Assembly: GCF_035918235.1 (NCBI RefSeq)
Contig: NZ_CP109485.1
Coordinates: forward strand, 1,054,001 to 1,118,000
Direction: 5' to 3'
Length of the DNA stretch: 64,000 bases
DNA from: Streptomyces sp. NBC_01445
GTDB taxonomy: Bacteria > Actinomycetota > Actinomycetes > Streptomycetales > Streptomycetaceae
The position numbers and the translations under genes are program-made. Below the pieces are notes generated by a model. It was not told the origin of the DNA. It saw only the letters and a list, made by a program, of their open reading frames with translations, and did not search any database. Positions 26,938 through 35,186 of this stretch are shown here, one piece after another (the first letter of the stretch is position 1; each line of letters starts with the position of its first letter).

Positions 26938-27070
26938 AGGGTCTTTCGTTTGGATCGGACTGGATCTGGGAGCGGGGTCATGGAGGTACCCCCTGCTAGA
27001 GCGCAGTCGAGAGCCCGGGGAAGTGCGTGCCAGACCCCGCGAGTCCAGCGTGATCCGAACGAGAAGCCCT
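26938..27070. repeat. 133-bp element with 27-bp imperfect inverted ends filling a convergent gap
   Basis: Bases 26938-26964 and the complement of 27044-27070 agree at 20 of 27 positions, including a shared GGATC and terminal AGGG. Inside, around 26982-27032, is a second imperfect palindrome ending in CCCC/GGGG runs with a Streptomyces-like gctagagcg core. It exactly fills the space between the VOC stop (26935) and the stop codon of the F420 oxidoreductase (27069-27071). It looks like a dispersed extragenic palindromic or MITE-like element of streptomycetes and probably serves as a two-way terminator. Confidence 0.55.
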
Positions 27071-28127
27071 AGCGCTCCTCGCGCCCCACGTCCCGTACGA
27101 GATCCAGCGCCCTGCCCAAGGTGGTCAGACGGGCATCCAGGGTGTCGCCGGCCGGGTAGAGGCGGACCGTGTCGACGCCCGCGGCGCTCCAGACCCGCAG
27201 GCGTTCGCGGACCATGGGCTCGGTGCCGATGAGGGTGGTGGCCAGGACCATGTCGTCGGTGATCAGTTCCGCCGCGCCGTCCCGGTCGCCGGCCTGCCAC
27301 CGCGCGCGGACCTCGGCCGCCGTGTCGGCCCAACCCTGCCTGCTGTAGGCGTTGTTGTAGTAGTTGGTGGTCGCGGATCCCATGCCGCCGAGGCTGAAGG
27401 CCAGTTCCTTCTTTCGGCCCGCGACCATCGCGCGCAGCGCGTCCTCGTCGTCCGCGAACGCCACCTCGGCGCCCTGGCAGATGTCCAGGTCGGACCGCTT
27501 GCGGCCGGCCGCGGCGAGCCCGGCGTCCAGATGGTCGAAGTAGGCCTCCTGCGCACCTTCCGGCACGAAACTCGTGCCGAGCCAGCCGTCTGCGACCTCA
27601 CCCGTGAGCCGCAGCATCTTGGGCGAGAGTGTGGCCAGATAGACGGGCAGGTCGTGCTCGGCGCGCATCGACAGGCGCATCGGCTTCGCCTCGCCGCCCG
27701 GCAGCGGGAGGGTGAACTCCCGTCCCTCATAGGAGAGTTTCTCTCCGGCCACGGCCTGCCGGACGATCTCGACGGTCTCGCGCATACGGGACAGGGGCCG
27801 CGCGAAGGGGACACCGTGCAGCCCCTCGATCACCTGAGGTCCCGACGGTCCGAGTCCGAGCAGGAAGCGGCCCTCGGAGATGTTGGACAGGGTGATCGCC
27901 GCGCGGGCGATCGCGGCCGGGGTGCGGGTCGCCAGCTGGATGATCCCGGAGCCGAGCAGCATCCTCTCCGTGCGCGCCGCCAGATATCCGAGCGGCGAGG
28001 GCGCCTCCGAGCCCCACGCCTCGGCCACCCAGCAGATGTCCATCCCGAGCCGCTCGGCCTCGGTCACGAAGTCGACCGTCTCGCGCCAGCTGCCGCCCGA
28101 GGCCTCGATCGTCGTAGACGTACGCAT
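27069..28127 (-). CDS. F420-dependent LLM-class oxidoreductase
   Basis: 352 residues in the luciferase-like TIM-barrel fold: DFVTEAERLGMDICWVAEAWGSEAPSPLGYLAARTERMLLGSGI, TPAAIARAAITLSNISEGRFLLGLGPSGPQV and YLATLSPKMLRLTGEVADGWLG. These match F420-dependent enzymes related to methylene-tetrahydromethanopterin reductase and glucose-6-phosphate dehydrogenase. It should use F420H2 or F420 to reduce or oxidise a small molecule. ATG 28127 overlaps the last base of the SRPBCC gene stop (TGATG), so the two are coupled and probably act on one compound. The stop lies inside the right end of the 133-bp repeat. Confidence 0.9.
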   Translation of the reverse strand: MRTSTTIEASGGSWRETVDFVTEAERLGMDICWVAEAWGSEAPSPLGYLAARTERMLLGSGIIQLATRTPAAIARAAITLSNISEGRFLLGLGPSGPQVIEGLHGVPFARPLSRMRETVEIVRQAVAGEKLSYEGREFTLPLPGGEAKPMRLSMRAEHDLPVYLATLSPKMLRLTGEVADGWLGTSFVPEGAQEAYFDHLDAGLAAAGRKRSDLDICQGAEVAFADDEDALRAMVAGRKKELAFSLGGMGSATTNYYNNAYSRQGWADTAAEVRARWQAGDRDGAAELITDDMVLATTLIGTEPMVRERLRVWSAAGVDTVRLYPAGDTLDARLTTLGRALDLVRDVGREER

Positions 28128-28663
28128 CACTCGCCCCGCCCTTCCGGAGCCGGGCCGCCCTCGGCCAGGTCCTTGATCGCGTCGAGCGTGGCGGTGATGT
28201 TCCGCTCGAACTCCCGCAGCCGCACGAACACGATCTTCTGCTCCTTCTCCGGCATCGCGTCGATCGCGTACGAGAGCCCGGAGCGGCCGGGGCCGAGCTG
28301 CATCCACTGGGCCAGCTCGGTGCCGCCGTCGTCGAGCGGTGTCAGGGTGAACTTCCAGAGGGCGCTGGGCTGTTCGGGGTCCTCGACCCCCCAGGCGAAC
28401 TCGCGTGGCGCCTCACACGCGACGACATACGAGGTGGTCTCCCACTCCCCCAGCGACTCGTGCCTGCTCCGCCCGAGGAACCGGGCGCCGAGCGTGGGGC
28501 CCGCCGCCCCGTCCAGCCAGGCGACCGACTGGAGTTCGGCGCTGAGCGTCGGCATCAGGTCGATGTCGGAGACGAACTCCCACACCCGCTCCGGCGACGC
28601 CTGAACCCTTCTGCGGACCTCGACCGTCGGTTTGTCGGCGTAGCGCGCGCCCGTCCACTCCAT
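28127..28663 (-). CDS. SRPBCC-family (polyketide cyclase/START-like) protein
   Basis: 178 residues. The sequence VEVRRRVQASPERVWEFVSDIDLMP opens the SRPBCC helix-grip fold, and FTLTPLDDGGTELAQWMQLG is the usual central strand pair. Such proteins bind hydrophobic ligands and may act as cyclases or aromatases. ATG 28663 has GGAGAGG 9 bases upstream; a GTG at 28696 is possible. A -35-like TTGACG is on the minus strand at 28753-28758. It is coupled to the F420 oxidoreductase, and the HxlR gene upstream is on the same strand, suggesting a redox-regulated detoxification or tailoring unit. Confidence 0.85.
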   Translation of the reverse strand: MEWTGARYADKPTVEVRRRVQASPERVWEFVSDIDLMPTLSAELQSVAWLDGAAGPTLGARFLGRSRHESLGEWETTSYVVACEAPREFAWGVEDPEQPSALWKFTLTPLDDGGTELAQWMQLGPGRSGLSYAIDAMPEKEQKIVFVRLREFERNITATLDAIKDLAEGGPAPEGRGE

Positions 28664-28790
28664 TGCCGGTTGCCTCTCCGTCTGCGGGAAGTTCACTGGG
28701 CGGATCCGTGAAAAGCGACCCTGAGCATGAGAGTTGCGTAGATAGACTCACTCGTCAAGGGGCAACCCCGAAGGGCGGGACAACAGGGAG

Positions 28791-29288
28791 TCAGTCCGCG
28801 AAACGGGCCTTGATGTCGGGGCGCTCCGCGAGGCGGGGCGGATAGCCGGGGCCGAGCCGGGGCCGCGTGTTCTCGGCCGTCATCGGCTCCTTGCACTCGC
28901 TGCACACGACCTCGGCGTGACCCTCGTGGCCACACCGGTCGTGGTGGAACACGACGGGCGGTCCGGCCTCCTCCGCCAGCCAGCGGTCGCCCCACCTGTT
29001 CATGGCGGCGAGCACTCCGAAGAAGTCGCGTCCCATGTCCGTGAGGACGTAGTCGTAGCGGACGGGCTCCTGCTGATAGGCCCGCTTCTCCATGAGCCCC
29101 TCGTCCACGAGGCGCCGGAGCCGGTCGGCCAGGGTGTTGCGCGCGATGCCGAGCTCCTCCTGGAACACGTCGAACCGCTTGATCCCGTAGAACGCCTCAC
29201 GCAGGACGAGCGGCGTCCACCAGTCGCCGAGCAGGTCCATGGTGCGGGCGATGGAGCAGGGCCAGTTGGCAAAGGAGGTCCGCCTCAT
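28791..29288 (-). CDS. HxlR-family transcriptional regulator
   Basis: 165 residues. The HxlR winged helix runs NWPCSIARTMDLLGDWWTPLVLREAFYGIKRFDVFQEELGIARNTLADRL with the conserved WPCSI start. The C-terminus adds a CGHEGHAEVVCSEC segment with two Cys-x-x-type Cys-His pairs that may bind zinc or sense oxidants. ATG 29288 has no SD and is followed closely upstream by a 7-bp inverted repeat, so it may be leaderless and self-regulated. It precedes the SRPBCC/F420 pair on the same strand. Confidence 0.88.
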   Translation of the reverse strand: MRRTSFANWPCSIARTMDLLGDWWTPLVLREAFYGIKRFDVFQEELGIARNTLADRLRRLVDEGLMEKRAYQQEPVRYDYVLTDMGRDFFGVLAAMNRWGDRWLAEEAGPPVVFHHDRCGHEGHAEVVCSECKEPMTAENTRPRLGPGYPPRLAERPDIKARFAD

Positions 29289-29303
29289 GCCGTCAGCATA
29301 CGA

Positions 29304-29322
29304 GGGTCTCGGATTGAGACCC
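29304..29322. promoter_or_regulatory. Inverted repeat GGGTCTC-N5-GAGACCC upstream of HxlR
   Basis: A perfect 7-bp inverted repeat lies 15 bases from the HxlR start. HxlR dimers bind such palindromes, so autoregulation is a fair guess. Confidence 0.45.
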
Positions 29323-29497
29323 AGCAGTTCGGGGACCGAGGACACCCCAGCAGCCGACCGGTTCGGGCGTTCCGTACGGCTGTGGCACGTGACCTACGAC
29401 GCAAACAGCGCGTCCCTGTTGTGGAGCGCCTCGCGGAACTGATCCAGTGACCGCAGACCAGCCGGCGCGCGGCGCCGCACGAGGAGGGGGCTCACCC

Positions 29498-30367
29498 ATG
29501 ACGTCCGGGTACTTCACGTCCGTCGACGATGTGTCCGCGCGGCTCGCCGCGACGGGCTACCTGGCGTCCCCCGCGGTGGCCACCACGGTCTTCCTCGCCG
29601 ACCGCCTCGGCAAGCCACTCCTCGTCGAGGGCCCCGCGGGCGTCGGCAAGACCGAACTGGCCAAGGCGGTCGCCGAAGTCGCCGGCGCCACCCTCGTCCG
29701 GCTCCAGTGCTACGAGGGCGTGGACGAGTCGCGCGCCCTGTACGAGTGGAACCACGCCAAGCAGCTCCTGCGCATCACGGCAGGCCGCGACGAGTCGTGG
29801 GACGAGACCCGTACGGACATCTTCAGCGAGGAGTTCCTGCTGCCGCGCCCGCTGCTGACGGCGATCCGCGGCAGCGACCCGAAGGTGCTCCTCATCGACG
29901 AGACCGACAAGGCCGACGTGGAGGTGGAGGGCCTGCTCCTGGAGGTGCTCAGCGACTTCCAGGTGACGGTGCCCGAGCTCGGCACGATCAGCGCGACGCG
30001 CCGCCCGTTCACCGTCCTCACCTCCAACGCGAGCCGCGAGCTGTCCGAGGCGCTGCGCCGGCGCTGCCTGTTCCTCCATATCGGCTTCCCCGAAGAGGAG
30101 TTGGAGCGCCGGATCGTGCGGCTCAAGGTGCCGGGGCTCGACGAGGCGCTGGCGCAGGCCGTGGTGCGGGTGGTCGGCGCGCTCCGCGCGATGGACCTGC
30201 GGAAGGTGCCGTCGGTCGCGGAGACCATCGACTGGGCCCGCACGCTCCTCGCCCTCGGCGCCGGAACGCTCGACGAGCAGGTCGTACGCGACACGCTCGG
30301 CGTCGTCCTCAAGCATCAGGAGGACGTGCTGAAGGCGGCGGCCAAGCTGGACCTGGACGCCGTGTGA
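29498..30367 (+). CDS. MoxR-type AAA+ ATPase
   Basis: 289 residues. Walker A is VEGPAGVGKTEL, Walker B is KVLLIDETDKAD, sensor 1 is in FTVLTSNASRELSEALRRRCLFLHIGFP, and a helical sensor-2 region follows. This is the CoxD/NorQ-like MoxR group that works with a VWA partner to insert metals or remodel protein complexes. ATG 29498 has GAGGAGGGGG upstream. The stop overlaps the GTG of the VWA gene, so the pair is coupled. No metalloenzyme subunits (CO dehydrogenase, nitric oxide reductase) are adjacent, so the client is elsewhere in the genome. Confidence 0.92.
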   Translation: MTSGYFTSVDDVSARLAATGYLASPAVATTVFLADRLGKPLLVEGPAGVGKTELAKAVAEVAGATLVRLQCYEGVDESRALYEWNHAKQLLRITAGRDESWDETRTDIFSEEFLLPRPLLTAIRGSDPKVLLIDETDKADVEVEGLLLEVLSDFQVTVPELGTISATRRPFTVLTSNASRELSEALRRRCLFLHIGFPEEELERRIVRLKVPGLDEALAQAVVRVVGALRAMDLRKVPSVAETIDWARTLLALGAGTLDEQVVRDTLGVVLKHQEDVLKAAAKLDLDAV

Positions 30368-31806
30368 GCGCGACGGCGACCGGCGTCCCGGAGCGGCTCA
30401 CCGCACTCGTGCAGGCGCTGCGCTCGCACGGCGTCCGGATCGGCACCGGCGAGACCGTCGACGCCGGGCTCGCCGTCGAGGCGCTCGGCCTGACCGACCG
30501 CGAGCATCTGCGGGAGGGCCTGGCGGCGGCCCTGCTGCACAGCGAGGGGCAGCGGGCCGTCTTCGACCCCGTCTTCGATCTGTACTTTCCCCGGAGTGTC
30601 GGCGCCCCGCAGGACACACGGCACGAGCCGGGCTCCGGCAGTCCGTGGCAGGACTCCGACACGGCCGACCTGCGCGAGCGGCTCGCCGCCGCGCTCGCCG
30701 CCAACGACCAGGAATTGCTGGACCAGTTGGCGGCCGAGGCGGTGGACGGCCTGGGCGGCTACAGCACCGCGAACGGGGCGGGCGGCTCGGGTGGGTCCGG
30801 AGGATCGGGTCCGTCGGACCGCTCGGACGGCTGGTCCTCGCACCAGACGCTCGCCCGGCTGCGCCCGGAGACCCTGCTCGCCCGGATCCTCGCCGGGATC
30901 CGGGCCGGGGCCACCGGCGACGACGAGTTCACCGACCGGCTCCGGGCGGACGAGATCCGCCGCCGCATCCAGGCGTTCCGCGGACGCGTGGGCACCGAGG
31001 CGCGGCGCCGGGTCGCCGAGCGTCGCGGCACCGACGAGATCGCCCGCCGCGCCATCGCACCGACCGCCGACCGTGTCGACTTCCTCATCGCGGGCCGCGC
31101 CCAGCTGGACGAACTGCGCCGGGCGGTTCAGCCCCTGGCCCGCAAGCTGGCCACCCGCCTCGCCGCCCGCAGGCGCCGGGCCGCGCGCGGGCGGATCGAC
31201 CTGCGCCGCACGCTCCGCGGCTCCCTGTCGACGGGCGGCGTCCCGATGCGGCCCGTGCTGCGCCGCCGCCGTCCCGCCCGCCCCGAACTCGTCCTCCTGT
31301 GCGACGTGTCCGGCTCGGTCGCGGGGTTCGCCAACTTCACGATGCTGCTGGTGCAGGCGCTGCACGACCAGTTCAGCAAGGTGCGGGTGTTCGCCTTCGT
31401 CAACCGCGTCGACGAGGTGACCGACCTCATCGGCCGCGACACCGCCGGGCCCGAGGGACTCGGTGCCCGCATCCTCTCGGCGGCGTCCGTGACGGGCTGG
31501 CACGGAAGCAGCGACTACGGCACGTCGCTGGGCGAGTTCGCCGAGCGGTACACGGACGCGGTCGGCCCGCGCAGCACTGTCTTCGTCCTGGGCGACGCCC
31601 GTACGAACATGAGCGACCCCAACACGGGGGCGCTGCGTGACGTCGCCGGGCGTGCCCGCAAGGTGTACTGGCTCAACCCCGAACGGCGCTCGCTGTGGGA
31701 CACCGGCGACTCGGCGGCAGACACCTACGCGGAGATCGTCGAGATGTACGAGTGCCGCAACGCCCAGCAGCTGAGCGCGCTCATCGCGCGGCTGCTGCCT
31801 GTTTGA
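30364..31806 (+). CDS. VWA-domain CoxE-like protein, partner of the MoxR ATPase
   Basis: 480 residues. The N-terminal half is helical with a Gly/Ser-rich linker near residues 140-155. The C-terminal half is a VWA domain with the MIDAS start LVLLCDVSGSVAGFANF, then SSDYGTSLGEF and VFVLGDARTN. This matches the CoxE/NorD-type VWA proteins encoded with MoxR ATPases. GTG 30364 overlaps the MoxR stop (GTGA). The pair probably forms a chaperone complex for cofactor insertion; the client is not visible. DNA between this gene and 31884 shows no strong hairpin. Confidence 0.9.
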   Translation: MSATATGVPERLTALVQALRSHGVRIGTGETVDAGLAVEALGLTDREHLREGLAAALLHSEGQRAVFDPVFDLYFPRSVGAPQDTRHEPGSGSPWQDSDTADLRERLAAALAANDQELLDQLAAEAVDGLGGYSTANGAGGSGGSGGSGPSDRSDGWSSHQTLARLRPETLLARILAGIRAGATGDDEFTDRLRADEIRRRIQAFRGRVGTEARRRVAERRGTDEIARRAIAPTADRVDFLIAGRAQLDELRRAVQPLARKLATRLAARRRRAARGRIDLRRTLRGSLSTGGVPMRPVLRRRRPARPELVLLCDVSGSVAGFANFTMLLVQALHDQFSKVRVFAFVNRVDEVTDLIGRDTAGPEGLGARILSAASVTGWHGSSDYGTSLGEFAERYTDAVGPRSTVFVLGDARTNMSDPNTGALRDVAGRARKVYWLNPERRSLWDTGDSAADTYAEIVEMYECRNAQQLSALIARLLPV

Positions 31807-31883
31807 GCGCTCTTCGCGGCGACGGGGAAACTGTGCCCGCCGGGGCGCGACGTGCGAACCGGAGTCAGCGGAGATCGGCGGAG

Positions 31884-32534
31884 TCAGACATGTGCGAGGA
31901 GCCTGTCCAGAGGGCGTGGAACGCGGTCGAGGTCGAGCCGTTCCACGAGTGAGCGCGCGTACTGCGTCTTGCGGCCGCTGTGCGTCCCCATGAACCGGCG
32001 CAACTGCCGCTCCACGCCCCGGTCCCGCTGCGCCGGCTGCTTCTGGAAGGTGCGGAATGACCTCAAGTCGCCCTCGACGTCCAGGACTTCCTGCACGGTG
32101 TCCGCGCCGAGGCCGCGGATCAGCTCGTCCTCCAGGTCCGCGACACACACGTAGAAACCGAGCTGCTCCATGTCGGCATGGGTGAGGTGGGGGCGCGGGC
32201 CGGTCCGCTCGAGAACGCTGCGGAAGTAGTGCTCCTCCCCCGCGTCGCACAGCCCGGCGACGGTGACGTCGAGCCCGTCCGGGCCGCACACGGCGAGGAA
32301 TCTCCCGATGCTCATCGCGCCACCGAGCGGCAGCACCGCGACGCCCTCCTCGTCGAGGCAGCGTCCACGCCGCCGGGCCAGCGCCTCGACGGCAGCCAGG
32401 TCGCTCTCCCCCTCGACCAGGACGACCTTGCGCACACCGGCCACGACGGCCAGCTCACGGGCCGCCTCCGCGGCGGGCCCGTCGTCTCCTCCGCGTGCCG
32501 CCCACGCTCCGGCCGCCCGACGGAACCGCCTCAT
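31884..32534 (-). CDS. Stand-alone TOPRIM-domain protein (OLD-nuclease-like)
   Basis: 216 residues. The segment VVLVEGESDLAAVEALARRRG carries the TOPRIM Glu, and DVTVAGLCDAGEEHYF resembles the second acidic strand (DxD-like). A helical C-terminal part follows. It matches the TOPRIM nucleotidyl transferase/hydrolase domain of OLD-family nucleases but lacks their AAA ATPase half, so it is not a complete OLD or Gabija-type GajA protein. ATG 32534 is preceded by GGACGAG; GTG 32543 is possible. It is divergent from an AlkB-like gene, a hint of a nucleic-acid repair or processing role. Confidence 0.78.
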   Translation of the reverse strand: MRRFRRAAGAWAARGGDDGPAAEAARELAVVAGVRKVVLVEGESDLAAVEALARRRGRCLDEEGVAVLPLGGAMSIGRFLAVCGPDGLDVTVAGLCDAGEEHYFRSVLERTGPRPHLTHADMEQLGFYVCVADLEDELIRGLGADTVQEVLDVEGDLRSFRTFQKQPAQRDRGVERQLRRFMGTHSGRKTQYARSLVERLDLDRVPRPLDRLLAHV

Positions 32535-32623
32535 CTCGTCCACACGCCCAGTTTCGCAGGGCACGAGGTGTTTCCGTCCAGTCAATTAGCTCACACGTTC
32601 GAATCTAGGAGTACGCTGCCCTC

Positions 32624-33253
32624 ATGGCAACGCACCAACTCCAGGGGTCCCTGTTCGACCAGAGCGACGACGTGCGACTGCGCCCGCTGGACGGGGTCCG
32701 CAGGACCGCGCTCGGCGACGGCGCCTGGATCGACCTGCTGCCGGGCTGGCTGACCGGCGCCGACGCCCTGTTCGAGCAGCTGGCCACGGACGTGCCCTGG
32801 AAGGCCGAGCGGCGGCAGATGTACGAGCGGGTCGTGGACGTGCCGCGCCTGCTCGCCTTCTACGGCGCGGGCGAGCCGCTCCCGCACCCCGTCCTCGACG
32901 AAGCGCGACAGGCACTGTCGGCGCACTACGCGGCCGAACTCGGCGAACCCTTCACCACGGCCGGGCTGTGCCACTACCGCGACGGGCGTGACAGCGTCGC
33001 CTGGCACGGCGACCGCATCGGACGCGGCGCCCGCGAGGACACCATGGTCGCCATCCTGTCCGTGGGCGCGCCGCGCGATCTGCTCCTGCGCCCGCGCGCC
33101 GGCGGCGACGTGGTCCGCCGGCCGCTGGGCCACGGCGATCTGATTGTGATGGGCGGCTCCTGCCAGCGGACGTGGGAGCACGCCATCCCGAAGACGACGC
33201 GGGCCGCGGGCGGACGGATCAGTGTCCAGTTCCGGCCGCACGGGGTGCAGTGA
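32624..33253 (+). CDS. AlkB-like 2-oxoglutarate/Fe(II) dioxygenase
   Basis: 209 residues. The iron ligands fit HGD in SVAWHGDRIG and the distal His in RTWEHAIPK. The 2-oxoglutarate-binding Arg pair is RISVQFR, the AlkB pattern R-N5-R. AlkB enzymes remove alkyl lesions from DNA or RNA, releasing formaldehyde and succinate. GGAG lies 11 bases before the ATG. A short AT-rich promoter region (32581-32620) lies between it and the divergent TOPRIM gene. The GNAT gene follows after 35 bases on the same strand. Substrate (DNA, RNA or protein) is not certain. Confidence 0.88.
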   Translation: MATHQLQGSLFDQSDDVRLRPLDGVRRTALGDGAWIDLLPGWLTGADALFEQLATDVPWKAERRQMYERVVDVPRLLAFYGAGEPLPHPVLDEARQALSAHYAAELGEPFTTAGLCHYRDGRDSVAWHGDRIGRGAREDTMVAILSVGAPRDLLLRPRAGGDVVRRPLGHGDLIVMGGSCQRTWEHAIPKTTRAAGGRISVQFRPHGVQ

Positions 33254-33288
33254 TCCCGCGAGGCCGCCCGGATGCCAGGATCCCTGGC

Positions 33289-33831
33289 ATGACGGACACG
33301 AACGAACTCACGGTGCGCCCGCGCGCCGACGCCGACCTGCCCAGCTGCGTCGAGGCGCTCGCAGGGGTCCAGGCGGCCGACCGCTATCCGGTGGACTGGC
33401 CCGCCGATCCGGCGGGCTGGCTGACCCCGCACGGGATGACCGACGCATGGGTCGTCGTGGCGGGCACCGATGTCGTCGGGCACATGGCGCTCACCCCGCC
33501 GGGAGCTGACCTGGCCTCTGCTGCGGGGCTGCCAGAGCGGCGCCTGGTGGCCGTGGCACGGCTCTTCGTCAGCACCGGCGCCCGGCGGCGCGGGGTGGCT
33601 GCCCTGTTGCTCGACCGGGCGATCGGGACCGGCGCCGCCCGCGGGCAGACACCGGTCCTGGAGGTCGAGACGGCCGCGAGCGCCGCCATCGGGCTCTACG
33701 AGCGCGCGGGCTGGCGGTACGCCGGCACGTCCACCGCCGACTGGACAACCGCCGACGGCCGGCTCGCCCGGATGCGCGCGTACGTGGCACCCTCGGAGCT
33801 TATGAACTCCTCGCATCCCACGGACTTCTGA
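33289..33831 (+). CDS. GNAT-family N-acetyltransferase
   Basis: 180 residues. The acetyl-CoA-binding motif A is VAVARLFVSTGARRRGVAALLLDRAI with the RRRGVA pyrophosphate loop, followed by AIGLYERAGWRYAG (motif B). The ATG 33289 has AGGA 8 bases upstream. It lies 35 bases after the AlkB-like gene and may be cotranscribed. Substrate unknown. Confidence 0.88.
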   Translation: MTDTNELTVRPRADADLPSCVEALAGVQAADRYPVDWPADPAGWLTPHGMTDAWVVVAGTDVVGHMALTPPGADLASAAGLPERRLVAVARLFVSTGARRRGVAALLLDRAIGTGAARGQTPVLEVETAASAAIGLYERAGWRYAGTSTADWTTADGRLARMRAYVAPSELMNSSHPTDF

Positions 33832-34133
33832 CGGCGCATTAGGAAGCCGCACGGGCTTCAAGGTCCGGCCCATCAGCCACCCCAGCCGGGCCACCGCACG
33901 ACGCGGCTCCGGCGGCGATCAGCACCCGAAGCGACGGCAGCGGACAAACCTTGACATCCGTTCGTCCGGCTCTTTACGGTCGGCCGTGGATCTTGAGCGT
34001 TCACGGCTCGGCATCGAGCGAGCCGGGAGCAACCTTGCCTCCGTCGCCTTCGACACCCACCACACCGGTGCGCGCCCGCCGCATCCCGCGCCGGGCCACC
34101 GCCGACGGCCCGCCCACGACGAGCAGGACTGCC
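33832..34133. other. 302-bp intergenic stretch with the cupin-gene promoter
   Basis: No gene is supported here. It holds the promoter described at 33951-33980 and a roughly 145-base untranslated leader with no obvious riboswitch fold. Confidence 0.5.
33951..33980 (+). promoter_or_regulatory. Sigma-70/HrdB-like promoter for the cupin gene
   Basis: TTGACA at 33951-33956 and TACGGT at 33975-33980 are separated by 18 bases, close to the housekeeping consensus. The next start codon downstream is 34134. Confidence 0.55.
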
Positions 34134-34661
34134 ATGGCCACACCTTCACACGCCGGCGACTCCCCCGAGCGCGACGCGTTCCACCCCGACCTTCCGGACC
34201 ACGACGAGCCGCTGCCGCTCCGGGCCCGGCTCCACCACATCCGCGCGGGCGAACTGGACGGCGACACCGCGCAGACCGGCGGCATGCGGCGGTTCGCGGC
34301 GATCAGCGGGAGTACGGTCGGCTCCGAGCGCATCTGGATGGGCCAGACCCACGTGGCCCCCGACACCGCCTCCTCCAATCACCACCACGGCGCCTCGGAG
34401 ACGGCGATCCATGTCGTGAAGGGCCACCCGGAATTCGTGTTCCTGGACGACTCCAGCGGCACCCCTGTAGAGATCCGGCTGCGCACCTCACCGGGGGACT
34501 ACATTTTCGTGCCGCCCTACGTCCCGCACCGCGAGGAGAACCCGAGCCCGGACGAGGAAGCGGTCGTGGTGATCGCGCGCAGCACGCAGGAGGCGATCGT
34601 CGTGAACCTGCCGGAGCTGTACGTACTCGACCAGGATTCCCCTTCCCCGGCAGAGAACTGA
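34134..34661 (+). CDS. Cupin-domain protein
   Basis: 175 residues. A single cupin barrel has SSNHHHGASETAIHVVKGHPEFVF (motif 1, His-His-His with Glu) and PGDYIFVPPYVPHREENP (motif 2, His), the metal-binding set. The end FVPPYVPHREENPSPDEEAVVVIARSTQEAIVVNL is typical of small actinobacterial cupins of unknown reaction. ATG 34134 has CAGGA 5 bases upstream. It is alone, between the GNAT gene and the convergent HIT gene. It may bind metal and act as an isomerase or dioxygenase; I cannot say which. Confidence 0.85.
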   Translation: MATPSHAGDSPERDAFHPDLPDHDEPLPLRARLHHIRAGELDGDTAQTGGMRRFAAISGSTVGSERIWMGQTHVAPDTASSNHHHGASETAIHVVKGHPEFVFLDDSSGTPVEIRLRTSPGDYIFVPPYVPHREENPSPDEEAVVVIARSTQEAIVVNLPELYVLDQDSPSPAEN

Positions 34662-34680
34662 CGCTACACCACCATCGCGG

Positions 34681-35145
34681 TCACAGAGGCGGATCGGGCC
34701 GGAGATGAGCCCGGAGTTCGCGTGCCATCCGGTCCGCCTCACCGTCCGTCACCCACTCCCCCTCCGGCCGGCCGAGCATCGCGAAGACGCCGGGACCGCG
34801 GCGCTCCTGCGGGAGGTCGGGCAGTCGGGGCACTACGTGGAAGTGCACGTGCGAGAAGCCTTCGGCCTCCGCGAACTGCGCCACGTAGGTCTTCTCGCAG
34901 CCGGTCACGCTCCGCAGCGCGCGGGAGAGCCTGACCTGCCAGACACCCAGCGTCGCGGCCTGCGCGTCAGTGAGGTCGTGGACGGCCGTGACGTGGCGTC
35001 GCGGCAGCAGCACCAGCCAACCGGGCAGCGCCGTTCCGATGGCGTGGACCACCCGCCAGTGCTCGTCGAAGGCGATGCGTTCGCGTGGCGGCAGACCGGC
35101 GAACTGCGCTTCCTTGCCGCATGGGTAGCAGTCGTGATCCGTCAT
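34681..35145 (-). CDS. HIT-family protein
   Basis: 154 residues. The histidine-triad motif is HVHFHVVPRL near residue 110, the nucleotide-hydrolase signature of the HIT superfamily. An N-terminal CYPCG resembles a structural zinc site. HIT enzymes hydrolyse AMP-lysine, ADP-sulfate or dinucleoside polyphosphates. ATG 35145 has AGGA upstream. It converges with the cupin gene, 19 bases away, and lies 41 bases downstream of the ArsR gene on the same strand, so it could be in that transcript. Confidence 0.88.
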   Translation of the reverse strand: MTDHDCYPCGKEAQFAGLPPRERIAFDEHWRVVHAIGTALPGWLVLLPRRHVTAVHDLTDAQAATLGVWQVRLSRALRSVTGCEKTYVAQFAEAEGFSHVHFHVVPRLPDLPQERRGPGVFAMLGRPEGEWVTDGEADRMARELRAHLRPDPPL

Positions 35146-35186
35146 GCCGGGGATCCTAGGAGCCCGATCCGCGGCCTCGCACCCCC

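Noticed and set aside
32597..32605. GTTCGAATC, like a tRNA T-loop
   Set aside because: Flanking bases do not pair to form T or acceptor stems; no other tRNA arms nearby.
32585..32610. Possible LexA/SOS box before the AlkB-like gene
   Set aside because: Only the right half (GTTCGA) fits; the left half matches 3 of 6 bases, so the site is too weak to call.
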